A stretch of 64,000 nucleotides of DNA from Comamonadaceae bacterium (GTDB lineage: Bacteria; Pseudomonadota; Gammaproteobacteria; Burkholderiales; Burkholderiaceae_C), in assembly GCA_027484105.1 (NCBI GenBank), contig JAIXUG010000002.1:248001-312000 (forward strand), read 5' to 3'. Positions 34,714 through 44,000 of this stretch are shown here, piece by piece. Numbering within the stretch: the stretch's first letter is position 1; each line of letters opens with the position of its first letter. The translations under genes were made by a program, and so were the position numbers. The notes below the pieces were generated by a model. The model worked only from the letters and a program-made list of their open reading frames with translations, did no database searches and was not told where the DNA came from.

Positions 34714-35844
34714 ATGACCACCTCGCTGTCACCATTGCCCAGTCTGCAAGCCCTGACCGTCTCGGCCCCGATCGACGGCGGTGCCCTGCCGCCCCTGAAC
34801 GGCAAAGCCCAGGATTTCCATCAGGTGCTGGCCACGGTGGCGCATCGCCCTTACAGCGTTCAGGTGCAAGAAGGCGACACCCTGATCGGTCTGGTCAAAG
34901 CCCACTACCGGCAAAACCAGCAAGACATCAGCGACAACGAAGCCATGCGGCTGGCCCACCAGGTGGCCGCGCGCAACCAGATCGACAACCCCGATCTGAT
35001 TCTTCCTGGACAAATCATTGATTTTTCTGAGCTGCGCATGCCCCCCCTGGCCCGATCGCAGGCCCCCGGACCCCTTGAGTTGAACCTGCGCAGCGCCCAA
35101 CAAGTCTGGCAGCTGCAAAGTGACACCCCTGCCTCATTGACCGCCCATGCCTTGGCCAACCGGGCCTTGTCCTGGCCAGGCCCCTCCGCCCCACAGGGGC
35201 CTCATGGGGTTCTTGAGCGCACTTTGGCGCGAGCCGTCGCCAAAGGCTTTGTCCCGGCGAGCGAGCTCGCGGCCGTGCGCGACAAAGTCATCGCCTTGGC
35301 CGAGCGTTACAACTTTCAGCCCGACGACTTTGCCCGCCTGACCCTGATGGAAAGCGGCGGCATGAACCCGCAAGCCAGCAACGGCAATTGCCACGGCATC
35401 ATCCAGTTTTGCGATGGAGCCAACCGCGGTGCCGCCTCGGTGGGGTTCAAGGACAACCCCCGAGCCATTTTGGGCATGGGCTTGTTGCAGCAGCTGGACC
35501 TGGTGGACAAATACTTTGCCCAAGCGGGCCTGCGGGTCAAAGGCCCCCCCATCGGACTGGACGACCTGTACCTCACCGTGTTGACGCCAGCGGCGCGCCA
35601 AGAAACCCGCCCAGACGCGCCCTTGCCCATCGCTGGCCCCCAAGCCCGCTACCTGCATGTGGACCAAGACACCCGCGCACCCATCACCCGCAACTCGATT
35701 TTGGCGGGCTTGCACCAATTGACCCAAGCCATGTTGCCAGGGCTCCCGGCACTTCAGGCAGGCCTGCCAGCCCCTCATGGCAAAGCCAGTGCCGTGCGGC
35801 TTTACGACAACGTCGCCAAAGCTGCCACACAGACCCTGCGATGA
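34714..35844 (+). CDS. LysM-domain lytic transglycosylase, probable flagellar peptidoglycan hydrolase
   Basis: A 376-residue protein with a LysM domain (about residues 47-100: YSVQVQEGDTLIGLVKAHY, PDLILPGQIIDF) and an SLT-type catalytic region at about residues 200-265. It contains LTLMESGGMNPQASNG, with the catalytic Glu of the ESG motif, and GIIQF, the equivalent of GLMQ. It has no obvious Sec signal peptide; flagellar-type export or no export is possible. Its place between flgA and flgB, and the fact that FlgJ in this cluster lacks a hydrolase domain, suggest it supplies the muramidase activity that lets the rod cross the wall. The position directly ahead of the flgB promoter is consistent with that. 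Confidence 0.75.
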   Translation: MTTSLSPLPSLQALTVSAPIDGGALPPLNGKAQDFHQVLATVAHRPYSVQVQEGDTLIGLVKAHYRQNQQDISDNEAMRLAHQVAARNQIDNPDLILPGQIIDFSELRMPPLARSQAPGPLELNLRSAQQVWQLQSDTPASLTAHALANRALSWPGPSAPQGPHGVLERTLARAVAKGFVPASELAAVRDKVIALAERYNFQPDDFARLTLMESGGMNPQASNGNCHGIIQFCDGANRGAASVGFKDNPRAILGMGLLQQLDLVDKYFAQAGLRVKGPPIGLDDLYLTVLTPAARQETRPDAPLPIAGPQARYLHVDQDTRAPITRNSILAGLHQLTQAMLPGLPALQAGLPAPHGKASAVRLYDNVAKAATQTLR

Positions 35845-35848
35845 GGCT

Positions 35849-35894
35849 CGGCAAAGTTTTGCCGCATGCGGTTGCCAGCGACGGCAATTTGCCG
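35849..35894 (+). promoter_or_regulatory. Two inverted repeats upstream of the flgB sigma-54 promoter: likely activator sites
   Basis: CGGCAAA-GT-TTTGCCG (35849-35864) and CGGCAA-T-TTGCCG (35882-35894) have centres about 31.5 bases apart, three DNA turns, so both face the same side. They lie about 80-125 bases upstream of the predicted start, the normal distance for sigma-54 enhancer sites. The first repeat could instead be a terminator hairpin of the preceding gene, but it lacks a T-tract. Confidence 0.55.
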
Positions 35895-35945
35895 CTCGTG
35901 GTGGCAAGCCCGACAGGCCTTAGCCCCAAAGGACTCATAAAGAGC

Positions 35946-35961
35946 TGGCACATCTTTTGCT
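35946..35961 (+). promoter_or_regulatory. Sigma-54 promoter of the flgB-flgL operon
   Basis: TGGCACA, 4 bases, TTGCT: a near-perfect -24/-12 element with GG and GC exactly 10 bases apart. Predicted start near 35972, about 76 bases before the flgB ATG. Confidence 0.8.
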
Positions 35962-36047
35962 GCTATCGACCTCAAACTGCATAACTTGAGCGCTCTCGTC
36001 AAAACATTGACGCAGCGACAAGAACGAACCGAACACCAGGAGTCGAG

Positions 36048-36437
36048 ATGAATTTGTTGAACAACGCACTCGGCGTACACGAGAAGGCGCTGAAGCTCAA
36101 AAGCCAGCGCCTAGAGGTGTTGGCCCAAAACATCGCCAATGCCGACACACCGAACTTCAAAGCACGCGACATCGATTTCAAGTCGGTCATGAACGACACC
36201 CTGCAACAAAGCACGGGCATGAAAGCCACCAGCCAGGGCCATTTTTCCGTGGGCCAGGGCCTGGACGCCGATGGCATGCGTTACCGCACCCCCTTCAACA
36301 CCTCGTTCGACGGCAACACGGTGGAAATGAGCGTCGAACAAGCCCAATACGGTAAAGCCGCTGCCGACTACCAAGCCACCCTCAACTTTCTGGAAAGCCG
36401 GGTCAGCGGTCTCCGCAAAGCCCTGCGAGGAGACTGA
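36048..36437 (+). CDS. flgB: Flagellar proximal rod protein FlgB
   Basis: A 129-residue proximal rod subunit, recognised by LEVLAQNIANADTPNFKARDIDF near the N-terminus (the flagellar basal body rod consensus) and the C-terminal helix. It is the first gene of the large flgB-L operon. AGGAG lies 5 bases before the ATG, and a sigma-54 promoter lies 100 bases upstream. It ends 2 bases before flgC. Confidence 0.97.
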   Translation: MNLLNNALGVHEKALKLKSQRLEVLAQNIANADTPNFKARDIDFKSVMNDTLQQSTGMKATSQGHFSVGQGLDADGMRYRTPFNTSFDGNTVEMSVEQAQYGKAAADYQATLNFLESRVSGLRKALRGD

Positions 36438-36439
36438 TC

Positions 36440-36865
36440 ATGAGCATGGACAACATCTTCGGCATTGCCGGCACGGCCCTCAACGCCCAGTTGACCCGCA
36501 TGAACGCCACGGCCTCCAACCTGGCCAACGCCGGCACCGTCGCGTCCACAGAAAAAGAGGCTTTCAGGGCCAAGCGACCCGTGTTCAAAGCCTTGGTCGA
36601 CGCTCAGATGACGCACAACGGCGCCCCCTATGTGGGCGGCGTCAAGATCGACCGCATGGCCGATGACACCGCCATTCCCCGCCGCGTGTCCGACCCCAAA
36701 AACCCGCTGGCCGATGAAAACGGCTACGTTTACCAATCCAACGTGAGCGAAGTCACCGAAATGGTCGAAATGATGGCCGCGGCACGCTCGTACCAAAACA
36801 ACGTTGAGGTGATCAACACGGCGCGTCAGCTCATGATGCGCACGCTCGACATCTCCAAGGCCTGA
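36440..36865 (+). CDS. flgC: Flagellar proximal rod protein FlgC
   Basis: A 141-residue rod subunit with the N-terminal motif ATASNLANAGTVAS and C-terminal EVTEMVEMMAAARSYQNNVEVI, typical of FlgC. It pairs with FlgB to form the inner rod attached to the MS ring. Length is normal. Confidence 0.97.
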   Translation: MSMDNIFGIAGTALNAQLTRMNATASNLANAGTVASTEKEAFRAKRPVFKALVDAQMTHNGAPYVGGVKIDRMADDTAIPRRVSDPKNPLADENGYVYQSNVSEVTEMVEMMAAARSYQNNVEVINTARQLMMRTLDISKA

Positions 36866-36879
36866 TCAGAAAGCACGCC

Positions 36880-37569
36880 ATGGCCACCGAAACAGTCACC
36901 TCCTCCAGCCTGCTCAAGAACGTCACACGGTACGAAGACCTCAAGAACGCGCCGAAGAAAAGCAGCGAAGAAATGGGCAAGCAGGACTTCCTGACCTTAT
37001 TCACCGCCCAATTGCAAAACCAGAATCCGTTGGACCCTGTCAAAAACGAAGCCTTTGTGGCCCAGCTGGCGCAGTTCTCTCAGCTCGAAGCGCTGACCAA
37101 TATGCAAGGCTCGCTCGACAAGTTTGTCACCTCCATGTCCGGCGAACGGATGCTCAACAGCGCCTCCCTGATTGGCAAAAAAGTGGCGGTCACCGACACC
37201 CCCACTTTGCTAAGCACCGGCGGCATCATTTCTGGCAGCATCAACTTGCCTGAGGGTGCCAGTGGTGTGCAGGTCAATGTCGTCGACAGCCAAGGCCGAT
37301 TGGTGCAAGAGCTGATCGCCGGCCCCCAATTGCCCGGAGCCATGCCCATTGCCTGGGATGGCAAAGACGCGCTCAACAACCCAGCCCCGGCGGGCTTGTA
37401 CCGCCTGAGCGCCACCGCCGTGGTCAATGGCAAAACCAGCAACATTCCCGTCAGCACTTTGTCCACCGTGCGCGCCATTGCCACCAACCCGGCAGACGGC
37501 AGCGTGAGCGTCGAAGTCGATGGCGGCAAGACCGTGCTGCTCACCGACGTCAAGCGGGTCGGCATCTGA
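36880..37569 (+). CDS. flgD: Flagellar hook cap protein FlgD
   Basis: A 229-residue FlgD. The N-terminal export/assembly region includes QDFLTLFTAQLQNQNPLDP; the C-terminal part has the hook-cap fold with PAPAGLYRLSATAVV. FlgD caps the growing hook and is discarded when the hook is complete. It follows flgC by 14 bases and precedes flgE by 77 bases. Confidence 0.96.
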   Translation: MATETVTSSSLLKNVTRYEDLKNAPKKSSEEMGKQDFLTLFTAQLQNQNPLDPVKNEAFVAQLAQFSQLEALTNMQGSLDKFVTSMSGERMLNSASLIGKKVAVTDTPTLLSTGGIISGSINLPEGASGVQVNVVDSQGRLVQELIAGPQLPGAMPIAWDGKDALNNPAPAGLYRLSATAVVNGKTSNIPVSTLSTVRAIATNPADGSVSVEVDGGKTVLLTDVKRVGI

Positions 37570-37646
37570 CCCCCAGCCCCACGCCCCAGTCATCGCCCCT
37601 TACCTCATTATTCATCTGACACAACGCATCACAGGAGCCTTCCAGC

Positions 37647-40043
37647 ATGTCGTTCTATACCTCGCTCACCGGACTGAACTCAGCCACTGCCCAGCTGGCC
37701 GTCACATCCAACAACATCGCCAACGTGGGCACCTCGGGCTTCAAGCGCTCGCGGGCTGACTTTGGTGACATCTTCTCGACATCGCCTCTGCAAAAGTCCT
37801 CCAGCAACATCGGTCAGGGCGTCTCGCTCAAGCAGGTGAGCCAGGAATTCAGCCAGGGCAACATCTCCACCTCGGGCAACTCGCTGGACCTGGCCATCAC
37901 GGGTGACGGCTTTTTCCCGCTCAAAACGCCCGACGGCCTGCAAGACATTTACACCCGCAACGGCTCGTTCACCTTGAACGACCAAAACAACGTGGTCAAC
38001 TCCACCGGGCAACGTCTGATGGCCGCATCGGTCGACTCGTCCGGCAAAGCCGACTTGACCGACCTGAACGCCCTGACCATTCCTCCCAAAACGTCTGGTG
38101 AGGCGGTCGAAACCACCAAAATCCAACTGGGCCTGAACTTGCCAGCCGATTCGACCGTGCTCTCCGCCGACGACTTTGACCGCAGCAACCCCAGCACCTA
38201 CAACAAGAGTACGGCCCTGACCGTGTACGACAGCGGCGGTAACGGTTACCTGGCCACCGTGTACTACGTGAAGACCCAGAACGCCAGCCAAGAACAAACA
38301 CCTCCCAGCTCCAAATGGCAAACCTTCTTTTTTGTGGGCGACACCCAGGTCAAACCCGCTTTGCAACAAGCCACCGACAAAGTGGGGGGTGCACTTTTTG
38401 TCAACAAATATGGTGACGTGTTGCCCAAGAGCGACTCTCGGGTGGTCCCCAGTTCCGGCACCACCGAAATGTTTACGCTCGACCAACTCACAGATGTTCG
38501 CCGATCTTCTCCAGCTACGGCCCTTGGCACAGAACTGAACAGAACAACCACGTTCATCAATGGCATTTTGGCCAATGGTATGTCTGCTGCCGTGGCCGCC
38601 ACAGGAACCACAGCTGCAATTCCAGCAAGGCCTATTCCCCTGCCCGCAGGAACAAACTTGAGTTTCAGCATCAAAGTAGACGGTGCCCCGAGTACACCGC
38701 AAACGATCACTTACACCACAAGGGCCGGCGACGACGATCCCGATGTCCTGGCCCGGAACGTGGGAATTGCCATCAACAACGCACTTGGTTCCCTGCAAGA
38801 CACCGGAACGCCCCCAGTCAAAAATGCACGTTTCGGTATCAATGTGACTTTTGATCCCGAAACCGCCAAATTTTCTATCGCCTCAGGCACTACAGGTGAC
38901 ATGTCCAGCATTGAGGTCGCCACCACCGACGCCAACACCATCAGGTATATGGGATTGAGTGGAGCAGGCCTCAAAGTCGATACATCACCCAGTGATGCGT
39001 TGCGCGGCAAAAAGAGCGAACCCGCTGTGCTCCGTGGCGAACCCATGACCATCAACACCTCCAAGACCATCAACACTTCATCGTCCAATAAAGACTTTTT
39101 TGTATCGGTAGATGGTTTCGCCTTCAAGGTCGAAATGCCATTCCCCGTCCCTCACGCCAACATTGACAGCTTTGCAAAGGCCCTACAAGACAACATCAAC
39201 GGCAAAGTCGACCCCGTCTCATTGAGGGTAGTCTCTGGTGTCACGGTGAAATTCGACCCAGATACAAAACAGTTGGTCTTCACAACAGGCACCACAGGTG
39301 ATAACTCTGCCATCCAGGTCACCAATGCCTCGACCGATTGGGGCTTGGCTAACACCGAAATGCAATTCGGTTCTACCAGTGAATGGAAAAAACTGACCCA
39401 ATTCACCGAAAACGGGGCATTGCAGTATGTCAAGAATGGCGTACAGACCGAAGACGCCACGGGGCTGTCCACACAAACCGAGTGGTGGCCTGTGTACCTG
39501 GACCGCGGCGAACTGAGCTTTGACCTGACCGGTAAACCCATCTCGCCCCTGACGGGCATGCCTTTCGAAACCGCCTTCCTTGCGGGCGGTAAGGGGGCTT
39601 TGACCATGTCGATTGACTTCACCAAGTCCACCCAATATTCCAGCGCATTTGCCGTGTTGTCACAGTCGCAAGACGGCGCGCCAGAAGGTGAGTTGATGGG
39701 CCTGAACATCAACCCGGATGGTTTGGTCAATGCCACCTATTCCAACGGTTCCCAGATTTCACTGGGCAAGATTGTGCTGGCCAACTTCTCCAGCCCTTCC
39801 GGCTTGCGCCAGGTGGGTGACGCCAGCTACCTAGCCTCTGCCACATCGGGAATAGCCAAGATCGGTGAAGCCGGTTCTGCCGGTTTCGGTTCGATCCGTG
39901 CCGGTGCCACCGAGCGTGCCAACGTGGACTTGACGCAAGAGCTGGTGGACCTGATCACCGCACAGCGTAACTTCCAGGCCAACGCCAAGGCGATCGAGAC
40001 CAGTTCCACCATGACCAGCGCCATCATCAACATCCGTTCTTGA
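37647..40043 (+). CDS. flgE: Flagellar hook protein FlgE, enlarged with duplicated inserted domain
   Basis: A 798-residue hook subunit, about twice the usual 400-residue FlgE. The ends are standard: N-terminal SFYTSLTGLNSATAQLAVTSN and ANVGTSGFKRSRADF, C-terminal VDLITAQRNFQANAKAI. The middle (about residues 278-592) is an insertion with two related domains: one around residues 339-425 (FDPETAKFSIASGTTGDMSS) and one around 484-558 (FDPDTKQLVFTTGTTGDNSA). Insert codons look more AT-rich by eye than the flanks. The extra domains should lie on the hook surface. The gene body is otherwise intact. Confidence 0.95.
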   Translation: MSFYTSLTGLNSATAQLAVTSNNIANVGTSGFKRSRADFGDIFSTSPLQKSSSNIGQGVSLKQVSQEFSQGNISTSGNSLDLAITGDGFFPLKTPDGLQDIYTRNGSFTLNDQNNVVNSTGQRLMAASVDSSGKADLTDLNALTIPPKTSGEAVETTKIQLGLNLPADSTVLSADDFDRSNPSTYNKSTALTVYDSGGNGYLATVYYVKTQNASQEQTPPSSKWQTFFFVGDTQVKPALQQATDKVGGALFVNKYGDVLPKSDSRVVPSSGTTEMFTLDQLTDVRRSSPATALGTELNRTTTFINGILANGMSAAVAATGTTAAIPARPIPLPAGTNLSFSIKVDGAPSTPQTITYTTRAGDDDPDVLARNVGIAINNALGSLQDTGTPPVKNARFGINVTFDPETAKFSIASGTTGDMSSIEVATTDANTIRYMGLSGAGLKVDTSPSDALRGKKSEPAVLRGEPMTINTSKTINTSSSNKDFFVSVDGFAFKVEMPFPVPHANIDSFAKALQDNINGKVDPVSLRVVSGVTVKFDPDTKQLVFTTGTTGDNSAIQVTNASTDWGLANTEMQFGSTSEWKKLTQFTENGALQYVKNGVQTEDATGLSTQTEWWPVYLDRGELSFDLTGKPISPLTGMPFETAFLAGGKGALTMSIDFTKSTQYSSAFAVLSQSQDGAPEGELMGLNINPDGLVNATYSNGSQISLGKIVLANFSSPSGLRQVGDASYLASATSGIAKIGEAGSAGFGSIRAGATERANVDLTQELVDLITAQRNFQANAKAIETSSTMTSAIINIRS

Positions 40044-40084
40044 CGCGCTGATTTTTATACGACCAAACACCTGAGACCCATCCC

Positions 40085-40846
40085 ATGGACCGCCTTGTCT
40101 TCACCTCGAACGCCACCATCAAAGAGCAGGCCACGGTCCGCCAGGTGCTGGTCAACGACCTGGCCAACATGTCCACGGTGGGGTTCAAAAGCAGCTACGA
40201 CGTGGCCCTGAAATCGGTCAAGGTCGAAGGCCCGGGTTTTGACTCCCGCTTTCAAGCCCAAACGATTTCCCGTGACCTGATTCGCATGACACCGGGGGCC
40301 GTCATGGCCACAGGACGTCCGTTGGATGTGGCCATGGCCGATGCCGCCCTGTTGACGGTACAGGCCCCCAATGGCGATCTGGCCTTTACCCGCCGGGGCG
40401 ACTTGCGCGTCAACATCCAGGGACAACTCGAAACAGGCTCGGGTCACCTGGTCCAGGGTGACGGTGGTCCCATCGCCATCCCTGCGGGCCTGATGGTGAC
40501 CATCACACCCGATGGCAGTGTATTTGCCCGTGATCCAGCACAGGAAGGGCAAGCCGCCGATGTACTGATTGACCGCTTGCGTTTGCGCGATGCCACCAAC
40601 GTCAGCCTTTCGCGCCGTGAAGATGGCTTGTTTAAGGTCACAGACAAACCCGATGGCACAGACATTGAGGTCACGGCGGTATTGCCCAGGGTCATACCGC
40701 AGGCTCTGGAAGGCAGCAACGTCAGCGCCATCGAGGCCATGACGCGCTTGATCGACCAATCGCGCAGTTTCGAAACCCAAATCAAGATCATCAAGGAAAG
40801 CAAGTCGCTCGACGAGTCAGGCTCTTCCATGATGAAACCCGCTTAA
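40085..40846 (+). CDS. flgF: Flagellar rod protein FlgF
   Basis: A 253-residue rod protein with N-terminal ANMSTVGFKSSYDVALKS and C-terminal EGSNVSAIEAMTRLIDQSRSFETQIKII, matching FlgF. It joins FlgB and FlgC of the proximal rod to the distal rod FlgG. It lies between flgE and flgG with 41 and 18 base gaps. Confidence 0.95.
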   Translation: MDRLVFTSNATIKEQATVRQVLVNDLANMSTVGFKSSYDVALKSVKVEGPGFDSRFQAQTISRDLIRMTPGAVMATGRPLDVAMADAALLTVQAPNGDLAFTRRGDLRVNIQGQLETGSGHLVQGDGGPIAIPAGLMVTITPDGSVFARDPAQEGQAADVLIDRLRLRDATNVSLSRREDGLFKVTDKPDGTDIEVTAVLPRVIPQALEGSNVSAIEAMTRLIDQSRSFETQIKIIKESKSLDESGSSMMKPA

Positions 40847-40864
40847 ACCTGACAGGAGCCCTTC

Positions 40865-41650
40865 ATGGATGCCTCAATGTGGATTGCCAAGACCGGCCTG
40901 GACGCGCAGCAAACGCGCATGTCGGTCATCTCCAACAACCTCGCCAACGTCAACACCACCGGCTTCAAGCGCGACCGTGCCAGCTTCGAAGACATGCTTT
41001 ACCAAAACCTGCGCCAACCCGGCTCTCAAGCAGGCGCCGAAACCCAAGTACCCACCGGCCTGATGCTGGGCACCGGTGTGCGCATCGTCTCCACCGAAAA
41101 AACCCACACTCAGGGCAGTATGGTCAGCACCAAAAATGCCCTGGACATGGCCGTCCAAGGCTCAGGCTTTTTCCAGATCACCCAAACCGATGGCACCATC
41201 GCCTACACACGCGATGGCAGCTTCAAACTTTCGGCCACGGGCCAGCTGGTCACCGCCAACGGCTCTTTGCTGCAACCGGCCATCACCATCCCTCCCAACG
41301 TGGCCAGCATTTCGATTGGACAAGACGGCACCGTCTCGGTCGAAACCGCTGCCGGTGGTGGTGCCGAAGTGATTGGCCAAATTCAGATTGCACGGTTCCC
41401 CAACCCTGCAGGTTTGCAATCGATCGGCCAGAACCTGCTCCGACAAACTGCTTCCAGCGGAGCCCCTGTGGTGGGCCAACCCGGTCTGGAAGGCGCAGGA
41501 CAATTGATGCAAGGCGCGCTGGAAGCCTCCAACGTCAATGTGGTCGAGGAAATGGTCAACATGATCGAGACCCAACGCGCCTACGAAATCAACTCCAAAG
41601 CCATCTCGGCTGTTGACGGCATGCTGCGCTTCCTGAACAACAACATGTGA
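40865..41650 (+). CDS. flgG: Flagellar distal rod protein FlgG
   Basis: A 261-residue distal rod protein with the classic N-terminus [20 protein letters not shown] and C-terminal [26 protein letters not shown]. Length is exactly that of the family (about 260). CAGGAG precedes the ATG. The stop lies 5 bases before the flgH start. Confidence 0.98.
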   Translation: MDASMWIAKTGLDAQQTRMSVISNNLANVNTTGFKRDRASFEDMLYQNLRQPGSQAGAETQVPTGLMLGTGVRIVSTEKTHTQGSMVSTKNALDMAVQGSGFFQITQTDGTIAYTRDGSFKLSATGQLVTANGSLLQPAITIPPNVASISIGQDGTVSVETAAGGGAEVIGQIQIARFPNPAGLQSIGQNLLRQTASSGAPVVGQPGLEGAGQLMQGALEASNVNVVEEMVNMIETQRAYEINSKAISAVDGMLRFLNNNM

Positions 41651-41655
41651 GCCCC

Positions 41656-42384
41656 ATGAAGACCGCACGCCCTTTCATCACCACCGCCCTGCTCACCCTT
41701 GTGGTGGCACTCGGCTTATCGGGCTGTGCCACAGCGCCGGCGCCGCTCAAACACTCGCCCGATTTCGCCCCGGTTTTGCCGGTCGAAATCGAAAAACCCC
41801 GCGTGGCCACGGGTGCCATCTACATTGGCCGTCAGAGCGACAATTTCTTCGGCCGCAGCCGCAGCTACAAAGTGGGTGATCTGATTACCGTGCTGCTCAA
41901 CGAATCAACCCAGGCCGATCGTCGCCAAAGCGGCACCATCTCGCGCGAGTCGTCCAACGACGTCATCCCCAGTGGTTTGACCTCGCGTGTACAGAACTTG
42001 TCCTTGCCAACCCGAATCATGGGCACCACCCTGGGTGGCGTGCTCAATGACGTCAACCTCAACAGCGCCAACATTGAAAGTACAGGCTCCGGAGAAGCCA
42101 ACCAGCGTGCTTCCTTGACCGGTGCCTTGTCGGTCACGGTGGTCGAAGTGCTGTCCAATGGCAACCTCATGGTGCGTGGCGAAAAACAACTGGCGCTCAC
42201 CGAGGGCGCCGAGATCATCCAGGTCAGTGGCATCCTGCGGCCCAACGACGTCTCGCCCAACAACACGGTGCAGTCACGCCGACTGGCCAATGCCCAAATT
42301 TCTTACCGTGGCACGGGCGACATGGCCAACGCCTCCAGAGCGGGCTGGGGCACCAGTGCCCTCATGAAACTCTGGCCTTTCTGA
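41656..42384 (+). CDS. flgH: Flagellar L-ring lipoprotein FlgH
   Basis: A 242-residue outer-membrane lipoprotein with lipobox LSGC (about residues 18-21) and family features YKVGDLITVLLNEST and GILRPNDVSPNNTVQS. It forms the L ring around the rod. ATG 41656 is preferred to the GTG at 41647, which overlaps the flgG stop. Confidence 0.96.
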   Translation: MKTARPFITTALLTLVVALGLSGCATAPAPLKHSPDFAPVLPVEIEKPRVATGAIYIGRQSDNFFGRSRSYKVGDLITVLLNESTQADRRQSGTISRESSNDVIPSGLTSRVQNLSLPTRIMGTTLGGVLNDVNLNSANIESTGSGEANQRASLTGALSVTVVEVLSNGNLMVRGEKQLALTEGAEIIQVSGILRPNDVSPNNTVQSRRLANAQISYRGTGDMANASRAGWGTSALMKLWPF

Positions 42385-42400
42385 ATAGCCTCTACACGCC

Positions 42401-43525
42401 ATGAAATCCATTCTCTTGACCCTGTGTTTGTTGTTGGGACTGAGCGGCTCCGCCTGGGCTGACCGCGTCAAAGACCTGGCCTCTGTCGCCGCCGGCCGCA
42501 GCAACCAACTCATTGGCTACGGTCTGGTCGTCGGTCTGCAAGGCACGGGCGACGGTGCCGCTGTCTCGTTCACCACCCAAAGCATGCGCTCCATGCTCAG
42601 TCGACTGGGCGTCAACATCGACGGCCCCCTGTCAGACTTCGAACAAGGCGCGGCCAGTGGCCGATTCGACATCCGCAACTCCGCGGCCGTGATGATCACC
42701 GCCGAATTGCCTGGCTTTGCCAAACCCGGACAAAAGATCGACATCAACGTCTCGGCCATCGGCCGTGCCACCAGCTTGCGCGGCGGCAACCTGCTCTTGA
42801 CCAGTCTGCGCGGTGTGGATGGTGAGATCTATGGCCTGGCCCAAGGCGCCCTCAACACCACCGATGTCGAAACCAGCGCCGCAGGCTCCAAAGTCAGCAT
42901 TGGCGTGCCCACATCCGGGCGCATTCCCAATGGTGGCACGGTCGAGCGCGTGGTCGACAACCCTTTTGAAACCTCGGAGTACGTGGTCATGAACGTGCGT
43001 GAAGCCGACTTCACCACCACCAATGCCATCGTCACTGCCGTCAACAAGACCTTTGGCGAGAGGACCGCACGCGCCATCGACGGCATGTCGCTGGCCATCC
43101 GCGCCCCAACCGACATGTCGCAGCGAGTGGCCTTCATGAGCATGGTCGAAAACCTCGATGTCGTGCCGGGCGAGCCCCCTGCCCGCGTGGTGGTCAATTC
43201 GCGCACCGGCACCGTGGTGATCAGCCGCAATGTGCGTGTGACGGCCGCAGCCGTTGCGCACGGCACCATTTCGGTGGCCATTGCCGCCACCAACGAGGTG
43301 TCGCAACCCAACCCTCTGGGTCAGGGCCAGACAGCTGCAGTCCAAAACGCCAACATCACCGTGAACGAGCCCAAGAACCCGATGTTCCTGTTCCAGCCCG
43401 GTGTTGACTTGCGCCAAGTGGTCGATGCGGTCAACCAGGTTGGGGCCACGCCCTCGGCCCTGATCGCCATTCTTGAAGCACTCAAAAGCACCGGCAGCCT
43501 GCGGGCCGAGCTGATCATCATTTGA
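42401..43525 (+). CDS. flgI: Flagellar P-ring protein FlgI
   Basis: A 374-residue periplasmic protein. A signal peptide (KSILLTLCLLLGLSGSAWA) is followed by DRVKDLASVAAGRSNQLIG, the typical mature start, and YGLVVGLQGTGDG. It builds the P ring in the peptidoglycan layer with help from FlgA. The C-terminal LIAILEALKSTGSLRAELII is canonical. Confidence 0.97.
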   Translation: MKSILLTLCLLLGLSGSAWADRVKDLASVAAGRSNQLIGYGLVVGLQGTGDGAAVSFTTQSMRSMLSRLGVNIDGPLSDFEQGAASGRFDIRNSAAVMITAELPGFAKPGQKIDINVSAIGRATSLRGGNLLLTSLRGVDGEIYGLAQGALNTTDVETSAAGSKVSIGVPTSGRIPNGGTVERVVDNPFETSEYVVMNVREADFTTTNAIVTAVNKTFGERTARAIDGMSLAIRAPTDMSQRVAFMSMVENLDVVPGEPPARVVVNSRTGTVVISRNVRVTAAAVAHGTISVAIAATNEVSQPNPLGQGQTAAVQNANITVNEPKNPMFLFQPGVDLRQVVDAVNQVGATPSALIAILEALKSTGSLRAELIII

Positions 43526-43544
43526 GTGAACGGGGTCTGATCTC

Positions 43545-44000
43545 ATGAACGACATCACCTCCAGCAGTTATTTGGACTTCAATGCACTCACGCAATTGAA
43601 GGGTGATGCCGCGCGCGACCCCCGCCAAGCCATCCGCAAAACGGCCGAGCAGTTCGAAGCGTATTTCATCCAGCAAATGATGAAGACCATGCGCGAATCG
43701 ATCGAGAAAAGCGATTTGGTCGACAGTGGCAACATGGACATGTACCAAGACCTGATGGACAAGGAAGTGTCCCTCAGCATGGCCAAACGTGGCGGCATGG
43801 GGCTGGCCGACATGCTTGAGCGCCAGATGCACCAGGCCCAGGCCCTCAGCACGCAAGACGCATTGCAGATGCGCCAGCCGACATCGGCGCCACACCTTCC
43901 GCTGAACCCGACCCGCGAACCGATGTCGCTCAAACCCGCGGCCATTGAGGCCTACCAAATTGAACGCCACAACGGCTTCAAGCTGAAAGGTCGTCCATGA
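43545..44000 (+). CDS. flgJ: FlgJ, rod-cap domain only (no muramidase domain)
   Basis: A 151-residue protein corresponding to the N-terminal rod-binding domain of FlgJ: AEQFEAYFIQQMMKTMRESI and YQDLMDKEVSLSMAKRGGMGLADM. Enterobacterial FlgJ is about 310 residues with a C-terminal glucosaminidase domain; here it ends after the rod-cap region and a short tail. The missing hydrolase may be supplied by the LysM-transglycosylase gene at 34714. The stop overlaps the flgK start. Confidence 0.93.
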   Translation: MNDITSSSYLDFNALTQLKGDAARDPRQAIRKTAEQFEAYFIQQMMKTMRESIEKSDLVDSGNMDMYQDLMDKEVSLSMAKRGGMGLADMLERQMHQAQALSTQDALQMRQPTSAPHLPLNPTREPMSLKPAAIEAYQIERHNGFKLKGRP

